Both the position numbers and the translations under genes were made by a program. Positions 10,351-23,654 of a stretch of 64,000 nt of DNA are shown here, in pieces. The notes under the pieces were generated by a model. It did no database searches, was not told the DNA's origin, and was given only the letters and a program-made list of their open reading frames with translations. Numbering within the stretch: the stretch's first letter is position 1; each line of letters begins with the position of its first letter. The stretch lies in contig CM030709.1 of assembly GCA_017979445.1 (NCBI GenBank), forward strand, positions 7,916,001 through 7,980,000, written 5' to 3'. Source of the stretch: Akebia trifoliata (Eukaryota > Streptophyta > Magnoliopsida > Ranunculales > Lardizabalaceae).

Positions 10351-13073
10351 ATGCGCATCTTAGCAACTTCTCGGATGCAATACGTACACAAGAATGACCA
10401 AGCGATAAAAAACTTGGAAGAGAGAATGATTTTCAGACCCATAATGAAGCTAAAAGAATCTCAAATAGACAAAACTCTTAAAGCCCTTCAAGACTTCCAT
10501 TTTTCATTTCACACCCAACCCTTCTATAAATCCCAAGCTGTTGCCTTGATTCCAGAATCTCCAGACACCCTTAATGAAAAGCTTGAATTAAGTAATCTTT
10601 CACGAGCACCCCACCTATTCGAGAAAATTCCCCAAAGAGACCTTTCTCACTGTAACAACTTGCTCTTTGACTACTCTCGAAGCAAACTCAATCAAGAAGC
10701 TCTGAATCTCTTTTCGGATATTCATCGATCGAATGTACCCATTGATGGGTCCACTCTCTCCTGTGTTCTTAAAGTCTGTGGCTCATTATCGGATCAAATT
10801 CTCGGAAAACAAGTACATTCTCAGTGCATCAAATTAAGATATGAAGTAGATGTTAGTGTCGGCACTTCTCTTGTCGATATGTACATGAAGACCTCTTGTG
10901 TTGAGCATGGAAAAAGGGTTTTTGATGAGATGCCTGAGAGAAATGTGGTTTCCTGGACTTCGTTGCTTGCGGGTTATACTCAGAATGGGCTAGCTAACCT
11001 TGCATTGGATCTCTTTGTTCAAATGCAATTCGAGGGAGTTAGGCCGAACCCATTTACTTTTGCCAGCATTATTGCGGCTTCAGCGGCAAATGGTACAGTT
11101 GAGAAGGGAATTCAAGTTCATAGCAAGGTTATAAAACTTGGGTTTGAGTCAACCACATTTGTGGGCAATTCTTTGATAAATATGTATTCTAAGTCGGGTC
11201 GAATTGGAGAAGCTAGAGTAGTGTTTGAGAGTATGGAGAACAAGGATGCAATTTCTTGGAACGGTATGATCGCGGGATTTGTTCTGAATGGGTGTGATTT
11301 TGAAGCATTGGAACTGTTTTATCGGATGAGACTTGCGGGTATGAAGCTGACCCAATTGATTTTTGCGACAGTTATTAAGTTGTGTACTAACCTCAAAGAA
11401 TTGAGTTTTGCAAGGCAGATACATTCCCGGGTTCTAAAAAATGGGTTTGAATATGATCTCAATATTAGAACAGCTCTATGGTAGCTTATAATAAGTGCAG
11501 AGAAATGGATGGTGCATTCAGTTTGTTCTCAACAATGTACGGAGTTCAAAGTGTGGTGACATGGACGGCCATGATTTGTGGGTACTTGCAGAATGGTGGG
11601 ACTGAAGAAGCGGCAAATCTCTTTTGCCAAATGAGAAGGGAAGGCGTTAAGCCAAACCATTTCACGTATTCAACCATCCTTACAGCTTCTCCTGTAATTT
11701 CAGCCTTGCAAATCCATGCACAAGTCATCAAAACTAATTACGAGAGCTCACCTTCAGTAGGAACTGCACTACTAGACACCTATATTAAACTTGGGAATAT
11801 GCAAGAGGCTGCAACTGTTTTCGGACTAATTGATGAGAAAGACATTGTTGCATGGTCAGCAATGCTAGCTGGATATGCCCAAATAGGAGACTCGGGGGGT
11901 GCTGTGAAGCTTTTCCGAGAGATGCTCAAAGAGGGAGCTAAGCCAAATGAGTTTACTTTCTCTAGTGTCATCAATGCATGTGCCGGCCCTATGGCGGCAG
12001 TGGAACATGGGAAACAATGTCATGGGATTTCTATCAAATCTGGGTTACATAATGCTTTGTGCGTAAGTAGTGCTCTTGTTACCATGTATGCGAAGAGAGG
12101 GAGTGTAGAAAGCGCTCACAATGTTTTTGAGAAGCAACATGAGAGAGACTTGATCTCATGGAATTCGATGATTTCTTGCTATGCACAGCATGGTTATGGG
12201 AGGAAGGCTCTTGATATCTTTGATGAAATGAAGAAACGGGGCCTAGAAATGGACGGTATTACCTTCATTGGTGTGATTTCTGCCTGTACACATGCAGGAC
12301 TAGTTGATGAAGGTCAAAGATACTTTGATTCAATGGTCAAAGATCATCATGTTAATCCAACGATGGAGCATTATGCTTGCATGGTAGATCTTTATAGCCG
12401 AGCTGGCAAACTTGAAAAAGCCATGGAACTCATAAGAGGGATGCCATTTCCGGCAGGTGCAACGGTGTGGCGAACTCTGTTGGGTGCTTGTCGGGTTCAC
12501 CTCAATTTAGAGCTCGGGAAGATCGCAGGAGAAAAACTCATTTCGCTCGAACCACAAGACTCAGCCGCTTATGTGCTGCTATCGAATATCTACTCGGCAG
12601 CTGGGAAATGGGAAGAGAGAGCCAAGGTGAGGAAGTTGATGGATGAGAGGAAAGTGAAAAAAGAAGCTGGGTACAGTTGGATCGAGGTAAAGAACAAGAC
12701 TCATTCATTCAAGGCATGTGATCGGTCACATACCTCATCGAAGAGTATATATGCAAAACTCGAGGAATTGGGTATCCGACTGAAGGATGTCGGGTACCGC
12801 CCAGACACGAGTTTTGTGCTTCATGACATAGAAGAAGAATACAAGGAAGCCATTCTTTCTCAACATAGTGAAAGGTTGGCTATTGCTTTTGGATTAATAG
12901 CGACACCTCCTAGAACTCCTCTTCAGATTGTGAAAAACCTTAGGGTGTGTGGAGACTGCCATACTGTTTTTAAGTTAATTTCAAAGATGGAGGGGAGAGA
13001 CATTGTTGTGAGGGATTCAAACCGCTTCCACCACTTCAAGGAAGGTTCTTGCTCTTGTGGGGATTACTGGTGA
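10351..13073 (+). CDS. DYW-class PPR protein, At2g27610-like, with a one-base frameshift
   Basis: An intronless gene read as 10351-11484 and then, shifted by one base, 11478-13073; about 905 residues in all, against 868 recalled for At2g27610. PLS-type pentatricopeptide repeats fill the middle (e.g. [48 protein letters not shown]). E and E+ motifs follow ([34 protein letters not shown]). A complete DYW deaminase domain ends the protein, with [11 protein letters not shown] (HxE), CGDCH and the terminal CSCGDYW. Such proteins bind organellar RNA site-specifically and catalyse C-to-U editing. The frame breaks at 11476-11479: NIRTAL should run on into MVAYNKC, but CTATGG gives Leu-Trp-stop. One extra base there would join the halves. 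Everything else is intact, so this is a very young lesion or an assembly error. The start is the first ATG; 10429 is an alternative. Confidence 0.9.
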
Positions 13074-13815
13074 TCCTGTAAGCAGTGGAAAATGGATTTT
13101 ACCATTTTGAAAATGTTCCGAACTTTTTGGGTCAAAATATCATCTACAATTAGAGAACAAAGATGCCATGCAGCTAATCTTCGCTGTGAAGAACATTTTC
13201 TCTCAGACCAAACATGTCATAGAGATGAGACACACAAGCATTTGATTCTTGAATGTGAAGCGTCCATGGCTTAATTCAAGGCCTAATGAGCAAGCCAGGT
13301 GGATTTATAGTAAGCGGTTGAACGAAGTTGAGAGAATAGATAGAAGGGCATGTCTTCACCAGAATATGGAGGCATTTTAGGCCAGCAGATGCAGGGTTCT
13401 CACTTCCCAGAGAGAAGCGGCATTGGGCCTTGCATGTCGCGTCAAAGAGATTTGGAAGAGACATGAGTAAAGAAAATTCTTGCTGACGATGTTCTACAGG
13501 AAGCGATGAACCTTTATGTATTATTGGTATTTTGCTGGTCCCTGGATTATTTATTCTTTCATCAAAAGAAAATTGCTATCTAGAAATACAAAAACGAAAC
13601 CCCGTTTAATAGCATTAAGTATCGTGGCACATCCTTGAACAACAAATCAAGCGGTAAGCCCAGGCCATGGAGCCTTTTCAAATCCAACATTTTGGGTTGT
13701 TCCTACTGAGAAAGGAAAATAAACAAAAGCTGTCTGAACTAGTGATTTGGGCAATCCAAACTCCACTTTCCATTGTATTTCTGTGTTTTCGTGGTGGATA
13801 CGATCTCTTGAGCTT
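13074..13815. other. 3' flanks of convergent PPR and URH1 genes
   Basis: Contains the likely 3' UTRs of both convergent genes. A 60-codon open frame at 13092-13274 directly follows the PPR stop but resembles no known family. No repeats were recognised. Confidence 0.5.
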
Positions 13816-16800
13816 TCACGGTTTACTTAGCAGGTTCTTGATATATGTAAGAACTTTGTCCACATCGACCGTCCATGCAACAGAAACAGGGGAATAGCCT
13901 GACCAAGGGTTGTTCGAATTCCATCTGCACCAAAATGTTTCATTGAAATTAAGTTACACAAACAATAGAACTAAGATACGATCCAAGGAGCACATTGGGT
14001 TTAATGTAACTTACATTTTCAGTCCTTGGTCCATTAGTGTATGTCCCAAACAGATGCCTTGGGTCTCAACCCTCACAACCCCTTTCTTGTAGGTAAATAG
14101 ATCAGGCCGGGTTAGTGCCGCAAAGCTTACAGGATCATGGGGGAAAATTCCTGAATTAGGCAACTTGAACAAGTTATTCCATCGAAAGCACCCTTACAGT
14201 CAGGGTTCAAAAAACCATCTCAAGGCATTGTTTCAGTTAGGACTAGATGCAAAATGGATACTGTCTTGATTAAGACAATCCAAAACAATGTCACATTCAA
14301 TGTTTCTTTCCAGGTCCGTCCGAGATAGTACAAAACAAGAAGAAAATAGAATAAACAAAAGAATATATATTGGATATATTGGGATGGTAAAATATGTAAA
14401 TAGTTACCATAAACACCATCAGATTTCACATGCCAGTCCCTGTAGAATTTGCACATATCGCCTAGGAGTTTGGCATACCTTCCTCTTGATTCCCTTAGCT
14501 CACTGAGGTCTTCATCTGAAACAAAGGGCAGAAGTGTTCATATAAGTAGGCTTATATGTCATGCTACACAGTATTAGTATGTGATACTAGTATTGGAGAT
14601 AATGGGAAGAAGGCAGACTTAAACCTGTGAGTTTTACTTGGGTGGTAATGTTTATGCCAACAACAACAATGTCTGCCCCACTGGTAAACACAACATCAGC
14701 TGCCTCTGGATCTCCATAGATCTGCAAGTCAGAAGGTAAGGTTGTCTTCATCAGCAATAACTTGGTTCTTAATCACCTATAAAACCTAATCAGTTTCTGA
14801 CCATCGTTTTTGTTTAGGAAATCAAATGGATTGCATGAACTAAAATTCACGTGAAATAATTGTGGTTGAACTATTACCATTCTTGGAAACTAACAAGAAG
14901 ATTTAAACACTAAAGATGTGGTATCTTAAAGCTCGATGAGAACTTGGAAAGTGCATCAAGATAATGAAACAAGAAAATATGAAAATCAGTATTTACATTT
15001 GCTTCGGCAGCAGGATTGATATTTCCCAATGCAAAGAAAGCACCACCAAGCACGACTATTCTCTTCACCTTGCTTGCAAAGGATGAATCACTCTTGACCG
15101 CCTAATCCAGAGAAAACACATGCTCATGATCTGGGTGGTATCTTCCATCTCCAAATCAAGGAAACATGAAATTGGAACTAATATTACTACTTACCAGAGC
15201 TACATTTGTTAGTGGTCCCAGGGCAAGTATAGATACTTCACCAGGAAATTCAGAAACCTTACTGACTAAAAATTCTACAGCACTCTTCTCACATTTTTTT
15301 TCTTTGGGAAGAGGTAGAGATAAGTTCCCTAACCCATCAGAACCATGAATAAAGTCAGCAACACACGGCTCTCCTCCCTGTACCATAAGTGCAGCATAGT
15401 CAATTCACATAGGTTTGACAAAATCTTGTAAATAAAACTACCAGAAAAAAAATATAAGTTGGACAAGGTAACCATGTGTTAGACAATCTTCACAGGGCAA
15501 CAAAAAGTTAAAAAAAAATATGGATGTCCATGCAGATCAATCATTATGATTATATAATTTATTATTGGGGTGAACAAGACTAAAGTATTCAAAGATGTAA
15601 TATGTGAAAAACCCATGCAATGAGGAAAAATATATGAAATTGAAGAAAATCATAAGGTAGCTCTCTTAATTTTCCTGCTTGACTATTGCATTGACACATG
15701 GGCGTCCCACATTCACTTATAAAAAAATTGTCATCGTTATTAAAATTCAACCATGTAACATGAGTTCACACAGCAAAGATTGCAGTAGGAAAAGCGAAAT
15801 TGACTAATGAATATTTTTCAAACAATAAAAAACATTTTAAACAAAGCTTCTATATTGAACAAAAAGAGAGAGATATAACTTCAGATCATTCCTGAGAGGA
15901 AATAAGAGCAAGTACTTCATCATGGGGGGGTGACCAAGCATGGGAACCTCAAAACTCTCTACTACAGTCCTCAAAGAAATTATTATGAAATTACAGTCCA
16001 ATTTGATGAAGAATTGTGTTGTCATTTAAGCACAAGGATCACATATTGACAAGCAAACAGGGCTTACCTTTAAAGGCTCATGGCTGCCCTCTGCCACAGG
16101 AACATGAGGTCGTCCTGCAATCTCACACTATCCTTTTACACATTGAGAATAGTAATTAATGATGAACAACTATAAAATGGGAATCACGAAAGATTCCAGA
16201 ATAACCTGAATAGTGAGCAAAAACATATGCATACCAGAAGCAATGCATTGCGAGTGGCAACTTTGGTAGTAACGTTACCAAATATGGTTGTCAAACCCAA
16301 GACTTCCAACTCTGGTGATTGAAATGCCATCAAGAGAGCCATGCTATCATCTACAATAGAATACAGTCCTATTCAATTTAGCTATCAATAAAACATCTAG
16401 ATCTACAAGAATGTTGCTCATGCACCCAATTAAAAAAGCTAACATGCCTTAATTACTTTAAAAAACAAAACAAACACAATAGACATAATGTAAGTATTTG
16501 TTTAAAATTAAGAGCAACTATTTTAATAATAGAAGAATATTGACAAAGAAAACCTTGTGGGACAATCCTTAGATATAAAAACCCTCATTATCAAAAGAGA
16601 GATCTCAACTCAAATAAGGTAAACATTTAAAGTTTCCAATCCCTAATAGTTGATATCTACATCTGTTTCTCTACAAACTCTTCCCAATTGTTCCGACAGA
16701 CCCTATAATTAGTTCTATTTAACAAAAGAAAAAAAAAATTTCATATGAAACTCTGATGCTGAACATACGAGATCAAGCTAGTAGCAATACCATCTCAGAG

Positions 16801-17360
16801 AACCGAATCAAACAATTCGGGCTAAATCCAACATCACAACAAGGCACATTGAACATGATGAGAATTTCGACGTTTCATAGTTCCACCAATCTATTAAAAG
16901 AAACTAATCCCTTTCAGAAGCAAATAAGTTAAACTGCATCAAAATAAGCACAAAATCTGAACTTCTCTACAATTTCAAAAAATACAACGAAAAAAAACAC
17001 ACATTTGCACCAGATAAGTGAAATAGACGAAACGAAGTCATTTGAAAACCCAAAATTTTCAGGCATCACCATATCTCCGCTTTGATTTTAATATTAAAAA
17101 TTTGAAATCTTGTAAACTAAAACAGAGAAACAATAAACAACAGACAATCAAACAGAGTAACAGCTTAAAACAACAGTAGAAACAGTTGATTTTGAAACTG
17201 ATTCTCATAAAAATTAAGAAATTCAAAGAGAAAAAAAAAAAAAAGAGAGAGAATCACCGATTCCAGGATCTGTATCAATGATGATCTTTTCTGGTTTAGA
17301 AAACAAAGAGGAGAATCCCTGACCCTCCTCTGCTACAAATTCACCATGAGAACTCGGCAT
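13816..17360 (-). CDS. URH1: Uridine nucleosidase (inosine/uridine-preferring nucleoside hydrolase)
   Basis: Nine exons, in transcript order: 17258-17360, 16235-16350, 16068-16127, 15195-15377, 14997-15101, 14625-14721, 14408-14515, 14015-14150, 13816-13924. All junctions are GT-AG and phases match, giving 1017 bases and 338 residues, close to 336 recalled for Arabidopsis URH1. The N-terminal DTDPGIDD (29-36) is the calcium and ribose binding signature of the family. Other marks are ALGPLTNVAL, IVVLGGAF, GNINPAAEANIYGDPEAA and FPHDPVS (His262, Asp263; Asp is the late calcium ligand). The enzyme hydrolyses uridine to uracil and ribose in cytosolic pyrimidine salvage and breakdown; plant members also accept xanthosine or inosine to varying degrees. 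No catalytic residue is missing. A (GA)n tract lies in the likely 5' UTR. URH2-like orthology cannot be excluded without a tree. Confidence 0.95.
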
Positions 17361-17403
17361 CGTAGAAGAATAATTAATGAAAATGGAGATTGGAGAATGG
17401 TTT

Positions 17404-17406
<3 letters not shown>

Positions 17407-17434
<28 letters not shown>
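17407..17434. repeat. (GA)n microsatellite in URH1 5' UTR
   Basis: About 14 GA units lie some 50-75 bases upstream of the URH1 start codon. GA/CT tracts are common in plant 5' UTRs and bind BPC/GAGA-type factors; that role here is inference. Confidence 0.85.
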
Positions 17435-17438
<4 letters not shown>

Positions 17439-18359
17439 CAAGAGCCAAGTTGAGTTGGGGACAGGAAGGACAACAACTCCTCTTATGTATGGGTTTCCTT
17501 GGTTGGTATAATGTAATCGCAAGCAAGGCGGGAGATGACTCATTTTCAACCTATAAAATTGTGACACGTAATTTTGCTGACTGGACCGCATGTTTTAATT
17601 ATTTTTTAAAAATATAAAATATACAAATAAATGACGTCTCAAATTCCCATGGGATTTGATTTTTTGATACGCCCCTCTAAGTTTTGGTAAATATTAAAAA
17701 TACCCCTAAGTTTTTAAACTCATGATATACCTCTTTGACTTAGGTTTTCTCCGATAAAGTTACCTTCAAACCTCAATAACAAGATAAGATTTTTGTAGAA
17801 TTACTATCATGGATTTTTCCAAAATCAGTTATCTTCAAACTCTTTGAATAAAGAATTTTACCTATATCTCGAACCTGAATATTTGACTATTTCAATTTAC
17901 AAACCTCAAGAGTGAGGTAGGGCTCCTAATAAAGAAGATAATGTGAGATTTTTTATAGAAAAATCGAGGGTTTTGTAATTATTTTTATTATAAAAATTAA
18001 GAGTTTTCTGTAAAAAAAAATTTAAGATAATGTTGAAAACTATGGATTGAAACTTGAAAATGGTGAATTTGGAGGGAAGAGAAAATTAAATGAGTCAAAG
18101 AGTACATAGATCTATAGAGATATATATGAGATACTTTTGTTATTTTCGTGAAAATCGGTATTGTAATTTTTCATAAAAACCCAAAAATGAGTTGACTATT
18201 AAATATATTATTTATAGTTTTATATTAGTAGGTGACGTGTGCAAAGTGTATTATAAAGATAAGAATTTCTGCATGATTTCTATTTCGTCTAATTATTTCA
18301 AAAGAAATTAGGTAAAGAACCTAATCATCAGTCATATCTTATCATTTAGAGTCCTGATA

Positions 18360-18505
18360 ATTTGACACCCCCCCTCTATCATACACCCCCATCACATAAT
18401 CGTAGATCATTTGCCTCGGGATGTACGAGAAAAATATTTATAATTTTATGTATCTCGAGGCAAATGATCTACAGTTTTGTAATGGGGGCGTATGTCAAAG
18501 GGAGC
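18360..18505. repeat. Fold-back MITE, family 4
   Basis: The arms are strongly complementary: GTAGATCATTTGCCTCGGGA against CTCGAGGCAAATGATCTAC, with flanking ATACACCCCCATCACA against TGTAATGGGGGCGTAT. A central AT-rich loop of about 40 bases lies between. Non-coding. Confidence 0.8.
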
Positions 18506-18941
18506 GTCAGAAAATCATTATTCTATCATTTAATATAATATAAAGATATTTTTTGTAATTTCAAATATTTTATGTTGTAAGATTTGATGTAATATTACCT
18601 TGATTGGCAATTTAGTAATTAATTTACAATCTTTGGATATTTCTATCTAGCAGATTTTTAAGTAATTTTGACAACTAATTTGACTCCTCAAACAATGTTA
18701 TCTTGTGGTACTCCTTTTACAAGCGTGTTCAAATGCTTCCATGTTTAGCATTTTTCTTTGTTAGAATTCCTTTTCGGCAACTTCGATTAAGACTATAAAA
18801 GAAAAGAATATTACTTTGCGTATATACTCATTATAAAGTGGCAAACTATGACTTTTATTTCAAAGGAAAATTTTTGTAGAAGAAAAAGAGAGTGCCTTAT
18901 AGGTTTCAACGTCTATCGTATATTTGATAAAGTGGTAGGAC

Positions 18942-19137
18942 TCATGATTTAAAATGTCGTATCGATTGAATATTTTGGTTTGTGAAAAAATTGATACGGT
19001 ATCGATTGATACATTCGATACAAATTGATATATTTCGATATATTCCGATATATTCCTGAAACATTCAATGTTTCGTATCAGTCTTGTCTTATATTGATAT
19101 GTATCGACTGATGCATTTATATATTTTAAATCATGAT
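18942..19137. repeat. Fold-back element with TTTAAATCATGA ends
   Basis: The left end TCATGATTTAAAATG and right end TATTTTAAATCATGA are inverted. The interior is rich in ATCGATTGATAC and GATATATTCGATA repeats. A second related unit follows at 19163-19330. It resembles the TTTTAAACTCG family at 21747-21975 in its ends but has a different interior. Confidence 0.6.
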
Positions 19138-19162
19138 GGGGCTCACATGACACCCTTTCATT

Positions 19163-19330
19163 AGTAATCATGGTTTAAAATATCGTATCAATTGAAAATT
19201 TCGATTAATAAAAAATCGATAATATCAACTAATACATTCGATACAAACCCAACACATTCTCAAAACATTCAATGCTTCGTATTAATCTTGGCTGATATCG
19301 ATATATATATATCTACCGTAACATTCCAAT
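19163..19330. repeat. Second copy of the fold-back at 18942, decayed
   Basis: It starts AATCATGGTTTAAAATATCG and repeats the GATACATTCG, AAACATTCAATGCTTCGTAT and TCTTGGCTGATATCG blocks of its neighbour. The right end is degraded. The two copies stand in direct orientation. Confidence 0.5.
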
Positions 19331-19339
19331 ATGAGTCGT

Positions 19340-19522
19340 GATTTTCTGACTCCCCCCCCTCCCTCTTACATACTCCCCCGTACTCTCTTGACGTGGCATA
19401 TGCTAACCATAGATTTTCTCAAGATACACAATTGCACATTCCCATAAATATACCTAATTGTGTATCTTGAGAAAAAATCTATGATTCTACACATGACAAG
19501 TCAGGAGAGCATGAAAATGACG
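19340..19522. repeat. Fold-back MITE, family 4
   Basis: The arms include CCATAGATTTTCTCAAGATA against TATCTTGAGAAAAAATCTATG and TCTCTTGACGTGGCA against TGACAAGTCAGGAGAG. The central loop is about 25 bases. Non-coding. Confidence 0.75.
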
Positions 19523-19835
19523 TTATCATCAATTAATTCATCTATTAACCAATTTAATTGATTGATCCCTTATTCAACAAAGTATTTTAATTTTTTAAAA
19601 TATCAAAGAATTTGTGAAAAAACTTAGCAAATATTTATATAAACAATCAGCCATTGATCACTACAACTTGTCTACAACTTTTTTACGAGGGCACTTCTTA
19701 TTTCGTAACAAGCACGTTCTTAAAATTCAAAGTCGTAAAAACTTGAACGTCTATCAAGTCAAGTCGATTTGATGACTACAAGTCTATGCTATATTAAATT
19801 ATATTTACATTAAAATTTTATATCTGCTATATTTT

Positions 19836-19950
19836 AGAGAGATGCTATTGACACCCCAACTTTTACTTATTACATCTCAATTAAAAAATAAAGAAAATAA
19901 TTGAATGATTGAGAATAAGTTAAAATAGGGGTGCCAAAACAAGCTCTCTC
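19836..19950. repeat. Fold-back MITE, family 6
   Basis: The left end AGAGAGATGCTATTGACACC and right end GGTGCCAAAACAAGCTCTCT are inverted. The adjacent arm segment ACTTATTACATCTCAATT is partly complementary to GATTGAGAATAAGT. The same ends occur at 47737-47862, and a half copy near 24361. Confidence 0.6.
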
Positions 19951-20219
19951 ATTATTTTTTTGCTAGATTTCTATTTTATGATTTTCAGATTTTATATGAA
20001 CATAATCACAATTGCAAATAACATTGAAATTGTTTGAACGAGTATTATAATGTTTTGTGATGTCGATAATTATTATTTGAGTCAAAGCTTTGTAATGTTT
20101 GAAAGGTGTGTTATAATCTTTAATTGGGGTGTGATAAATAATTTAAGAATGTGGGGGTGTAATAAGTGTAGGAACAAAAAATATTCCTCTCCTAGGGATT
20201 ATTAAAGTTATCGAATTAA

Positions 20220-22760
20220 AACGTTCAGACCAATTTTAATTTGACCCCTGGTTGACCCCGCTCCACATTGCGTGGGTTGGCCACTTTGGGTGAATCCCTA
20301 TTGCTCCTCTTAAGTGGTTCAACCCTTTGGCAGCCTTATTGCCCTTCTTGAGTGGCATAGTCGAACCCCCTGTTGCTCCTTTTAAGTGACTCAGCCACCT
20401 TGACCAACCCTCTATCATACACCTTAGATGGTTTGACCCCTTTGGCCGAACTTCCCTAACTATTACTCTTCTTATGTGATTCGGCCACCTAGGCCAATTG
20501 TAGACATGAGAAATTCACTAAGAAAATTTCAAAAACTAAGTTGGTTTGGAGTCGTCACCATTCTTTTTTTAGAAAAATGGTGTAAATGGTCAATCGGTTA
20601 ATTATTTCGAAAAAAATTATTTTTTAAGCAATTAGTGACTCTGAGGTTTGGATAATGAACTAATCTACCGAGAGATCTAGGTAAGGGGTTTGATTAGAGG
20701 TTGGGGAAAGTGTTAGGCACCCCTCCCTCTCCACCTTAAATAATAACCTTATAAACGTGGGTATTTTGTTGAAAATAAAATAAAAAAAGTAAATTTAAAA
20801 TAAATAAATAAAAAAAAACACTTTTATTCGTGTCCTTGAATGAATGGACCTTAATTTTAGCACATATCATGGGGGTCTCCTCATTGAGAGATGGAGACTC
20901 CAAAATCTTGTCTGAAAATTTACATTTTTGACATAAAAGAAAAAAAAAAAAAAAAAAAAAAAAACCTTAAAAAAGAGGGATTGAGAAGAAGGGGGGTTAC
21001 ATTATCCTTACTACACCCTATCGTGAAGCTTGATTTATTTTTCTTAATCTTCAATGAAGGAGTTTTGATTTCTTTGGATTTGTTTGTAGAGATGTGAGTT
21101 GAGTAATTGATGGTGTAAGGATAAAAGATTTAGAAAGATAAAGAGATATGAGAGAGAATTGAGGTAAGTAGATATTTTAGGTTGAGAGTATTTATTTTTT
21201 AACGAGAAGATGTGGTTTATATAGAGTTGGAGGATGATTTTTAAGGATAAAAGAGTTTAATCTTATAAACAAATGAAAATAACATTTGTTTTATTTTATT
21301 TTATTTTTGAATTTTCTAATTATATAATAGTATGAATGAAATTTGTCTTATGATTTTAAGAGATTGGTTGTGAGAATGACATGCGAATGATAGGCGAGAT
21401 GTGGAGTAAAATAGAATAGTGAAAGGATTTAGGGAGTGATTTAAGATATGTGTTGGGAGTATGGTAGGATAAGGTGGTAGAGTGATTTGAGGAATGATTT
21501 AAGAAATGTGTTGGAAAACTGATAAGATAGAATAAGATGGGATATGGTGGTGAAATGATTCAAGGAATGTGTTGAGAGAATATTTTTAGGTTTGAATTTT
21601 ATGGATTTGGGTATTGTATAATGGTTTAAGTTGGGCTGGATTTATGATTAATTTAGGTCCAATAAGTTTAGGGTTGGATTGGATTTAATTAGGTTAGGGT
21701 ATGAGTAGGATTGAGTTGGGTTGAGAAATGAGGTGGTAAGAACATGATTTTTAAACTCGTCCGAGACCAAGACGTATCGCCTGAGTTAACTTGGTATCGG
21801 AGTTAAACGAGACCAACTCACAGACATTTTTTGATCGAGATTTAGGATTCATGTTCAACTTTTTCATTAATTTGTCTCATGAGATGTCTCAATCGTATCG
21901 GAAAACTCGTCCGAGACGACTCTATATCGGAGCTGAACAAGACGAGACGAGATATCGAGTTTAAAAACCATGGGTGAGGGTTTAGATTTATGGTAGAATG
22001 TGGCCCATTTTTAGCCCATAGGTCAAGCAAAAGGGCCTTAGGTTATTATTTGAAATAAAATAAACATTTTTTGAAGATTTGAGCCCTTAAGTACGTTGAC
22101 AATTTTTTTATAAAAATTCATTTTTTTTTAGCCTTTTTCAAGTGGGGCACATTCAAATTAGGGTGTCTACACCATCCCTTATTACATATATTATATGAAT
22201 TAATCACTTTAGCTAACCTCAATATCAAATCCTTTAATTTAAGTGATTCAATTTCATGGACAACCCCTCAAATAATCATGCAAGCCAATAGTCAATTATA
22301 GTAGACCAATCCACTCAATAACAAAAGAAGCAATCATATGAAAAACTATCCCAAGTAGCACAAGTCTTCCAGGGTAAAATATACATGGTGCCTAAAAGAG
22401 TTACGGCTATATAATTCGACTGAGCCAACTAGAGAACTGAGCAGTCATTGAGTTAAAACAATTACACATTTAAGGCCACTCCTCATAGGTTACAAGAATC
22501 ATGAGTGGGTTTTGATTATCATCCAAATCATCATTGACTTTTAAATGCTAGACAACATAAGAAAGTGATTACAATTGAGTTTATTATCCTAATTAAAGGG
22601 TACACTCTATAAATAGGGATAACTCTCCTACTCAAACTCAAGACATAAACCACACAAAATTTTCTTATTATTAATTTATTCTCATTACTTTGTAATTTTC
22701 ATTAAGAACTAACTTGATCGTCAGAGACTCTTGGACTGACACTGCACCAGTGTCTTTTCA
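20220..22760. mobile_element. Degenerate LTR-type retroelement debris
   Basis: No open reading frame of a polyprotein survives. About 20230-20480 has diverged direct repeats of a CTCTTAAGTGGTTCAACC-like motif. About 20540-20725 has TTTGGAGTCGTCACC and GTGTTAGGCACCCC blocks that I know from non-autonomous plant repeats. About 22550-22745 looks like an LTR: TATAAATAG near 22612, then AACTTGATCGTCAGAGAC and GACACTGCACCAGTGTCTTT, a layout like gypsy-type R-U5 ends. A family-3 MITE is inserted at 21747-21975. Assignment to one element is inference. Confidence 0.4.
21747..21975. repeat. Fold-back MITE, family 3
   Basis: The left end TTTTTAAACTCGTCCGAGAC and right end GATATCGAGTTTAAAAACCA are inverted. 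The interior has repeated CGAGAC and GTATCGGA motifs on both strands. Related elements lie at 29096-29567 and 51408-51618. Confidence 0.7.
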
Positions 22761-23654
22761 AGTAAAAATTGATGGAGACAATGACTAGAAAAGAAGGTTC
22801 ACCAAAAAAGATGATTAAAATATTCATTTATTGAAACTTGAAGTTCAAGGATCAAGGAATCAATTGTAATATGGATCTCAAGGAGTGGGAGATCCGAAAA
22901 TTCTCCCACAATAAGTAAAAGTTGGAGTCTTAATAACAATTATCTATTTTTAGGGCATAAAAGGAGGTCGAACAGTCAAATTTGGATATATCCATATTTT
23001 TTTTTATATTGAACCAGATCTGGCTCCAACATGGATCATATGCATTAAAACCATAATCAAACAATTTTGGATTCACTAAAATCATATCCAACACAATTTG
23101 AATTCCTAGATTCAAGTAACTCTAACTTTCCCCCACCCCCTTTCATATTTTTCTTTCTTTGCTAATTAGTATATTATTGTATTTGACCGTCATAATCCTT
23201 CCTTATAAGAATCCATGTTATAGAAAAATAATAGAAAGAGATATTTGAGAAACCTAGAAATATAGTTTTCAAAACAATGTATCACTCAAATTTAGGTGGA
23301 TATAGGGATGGATCCTTATCCGAGTCAGATCAAGGGACATTAAGTCACATTAGACCCTTTTCTTGATTTGGATCTACTCAAAGGATCCAACCTTACTAAA
23401 TTCAATTTTTTCGATCACTTCAATTTTGAGTCAAATCCAATCCATTTTATAAGTTGTTTTTTATTTTTCAAAAAAATAAAATAAAGGTATCACATAACCA
23501 ACATACTCGAGCTATTAATCTTACTTGTTGTTTCTTAGTTGACTCGGTGAATTGGTTCGAACAAGTTTCGAGAATCACTGGTGTCACAATTTTAATTGAT
23601 TTGAGTCTATTAGGTCGAGTTTAAAGTTGATTCATTGAAGTTTTAAAATTATGG

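Larger units (their letters stand above)
17436..20219. other. Repeat-rich intergenic region upstream of URH1
   Basis: No gene was recognised. The sequence is AT-rich and contains several fold-back elements (18360-18505, 18942-19137, 19163-19330, 19340-19522, 19836-19950), listed separately. The first few hundred bases probably hold the URH1 promoter. Confidence 0.55.

Noticed and set aside
20236..20418. 60-codon frame with repeated LKG/HLRGA motifs
   Set aside because: The repeats come from diverged direct DNA repeats in LTR-like debris, not a conserved protein.
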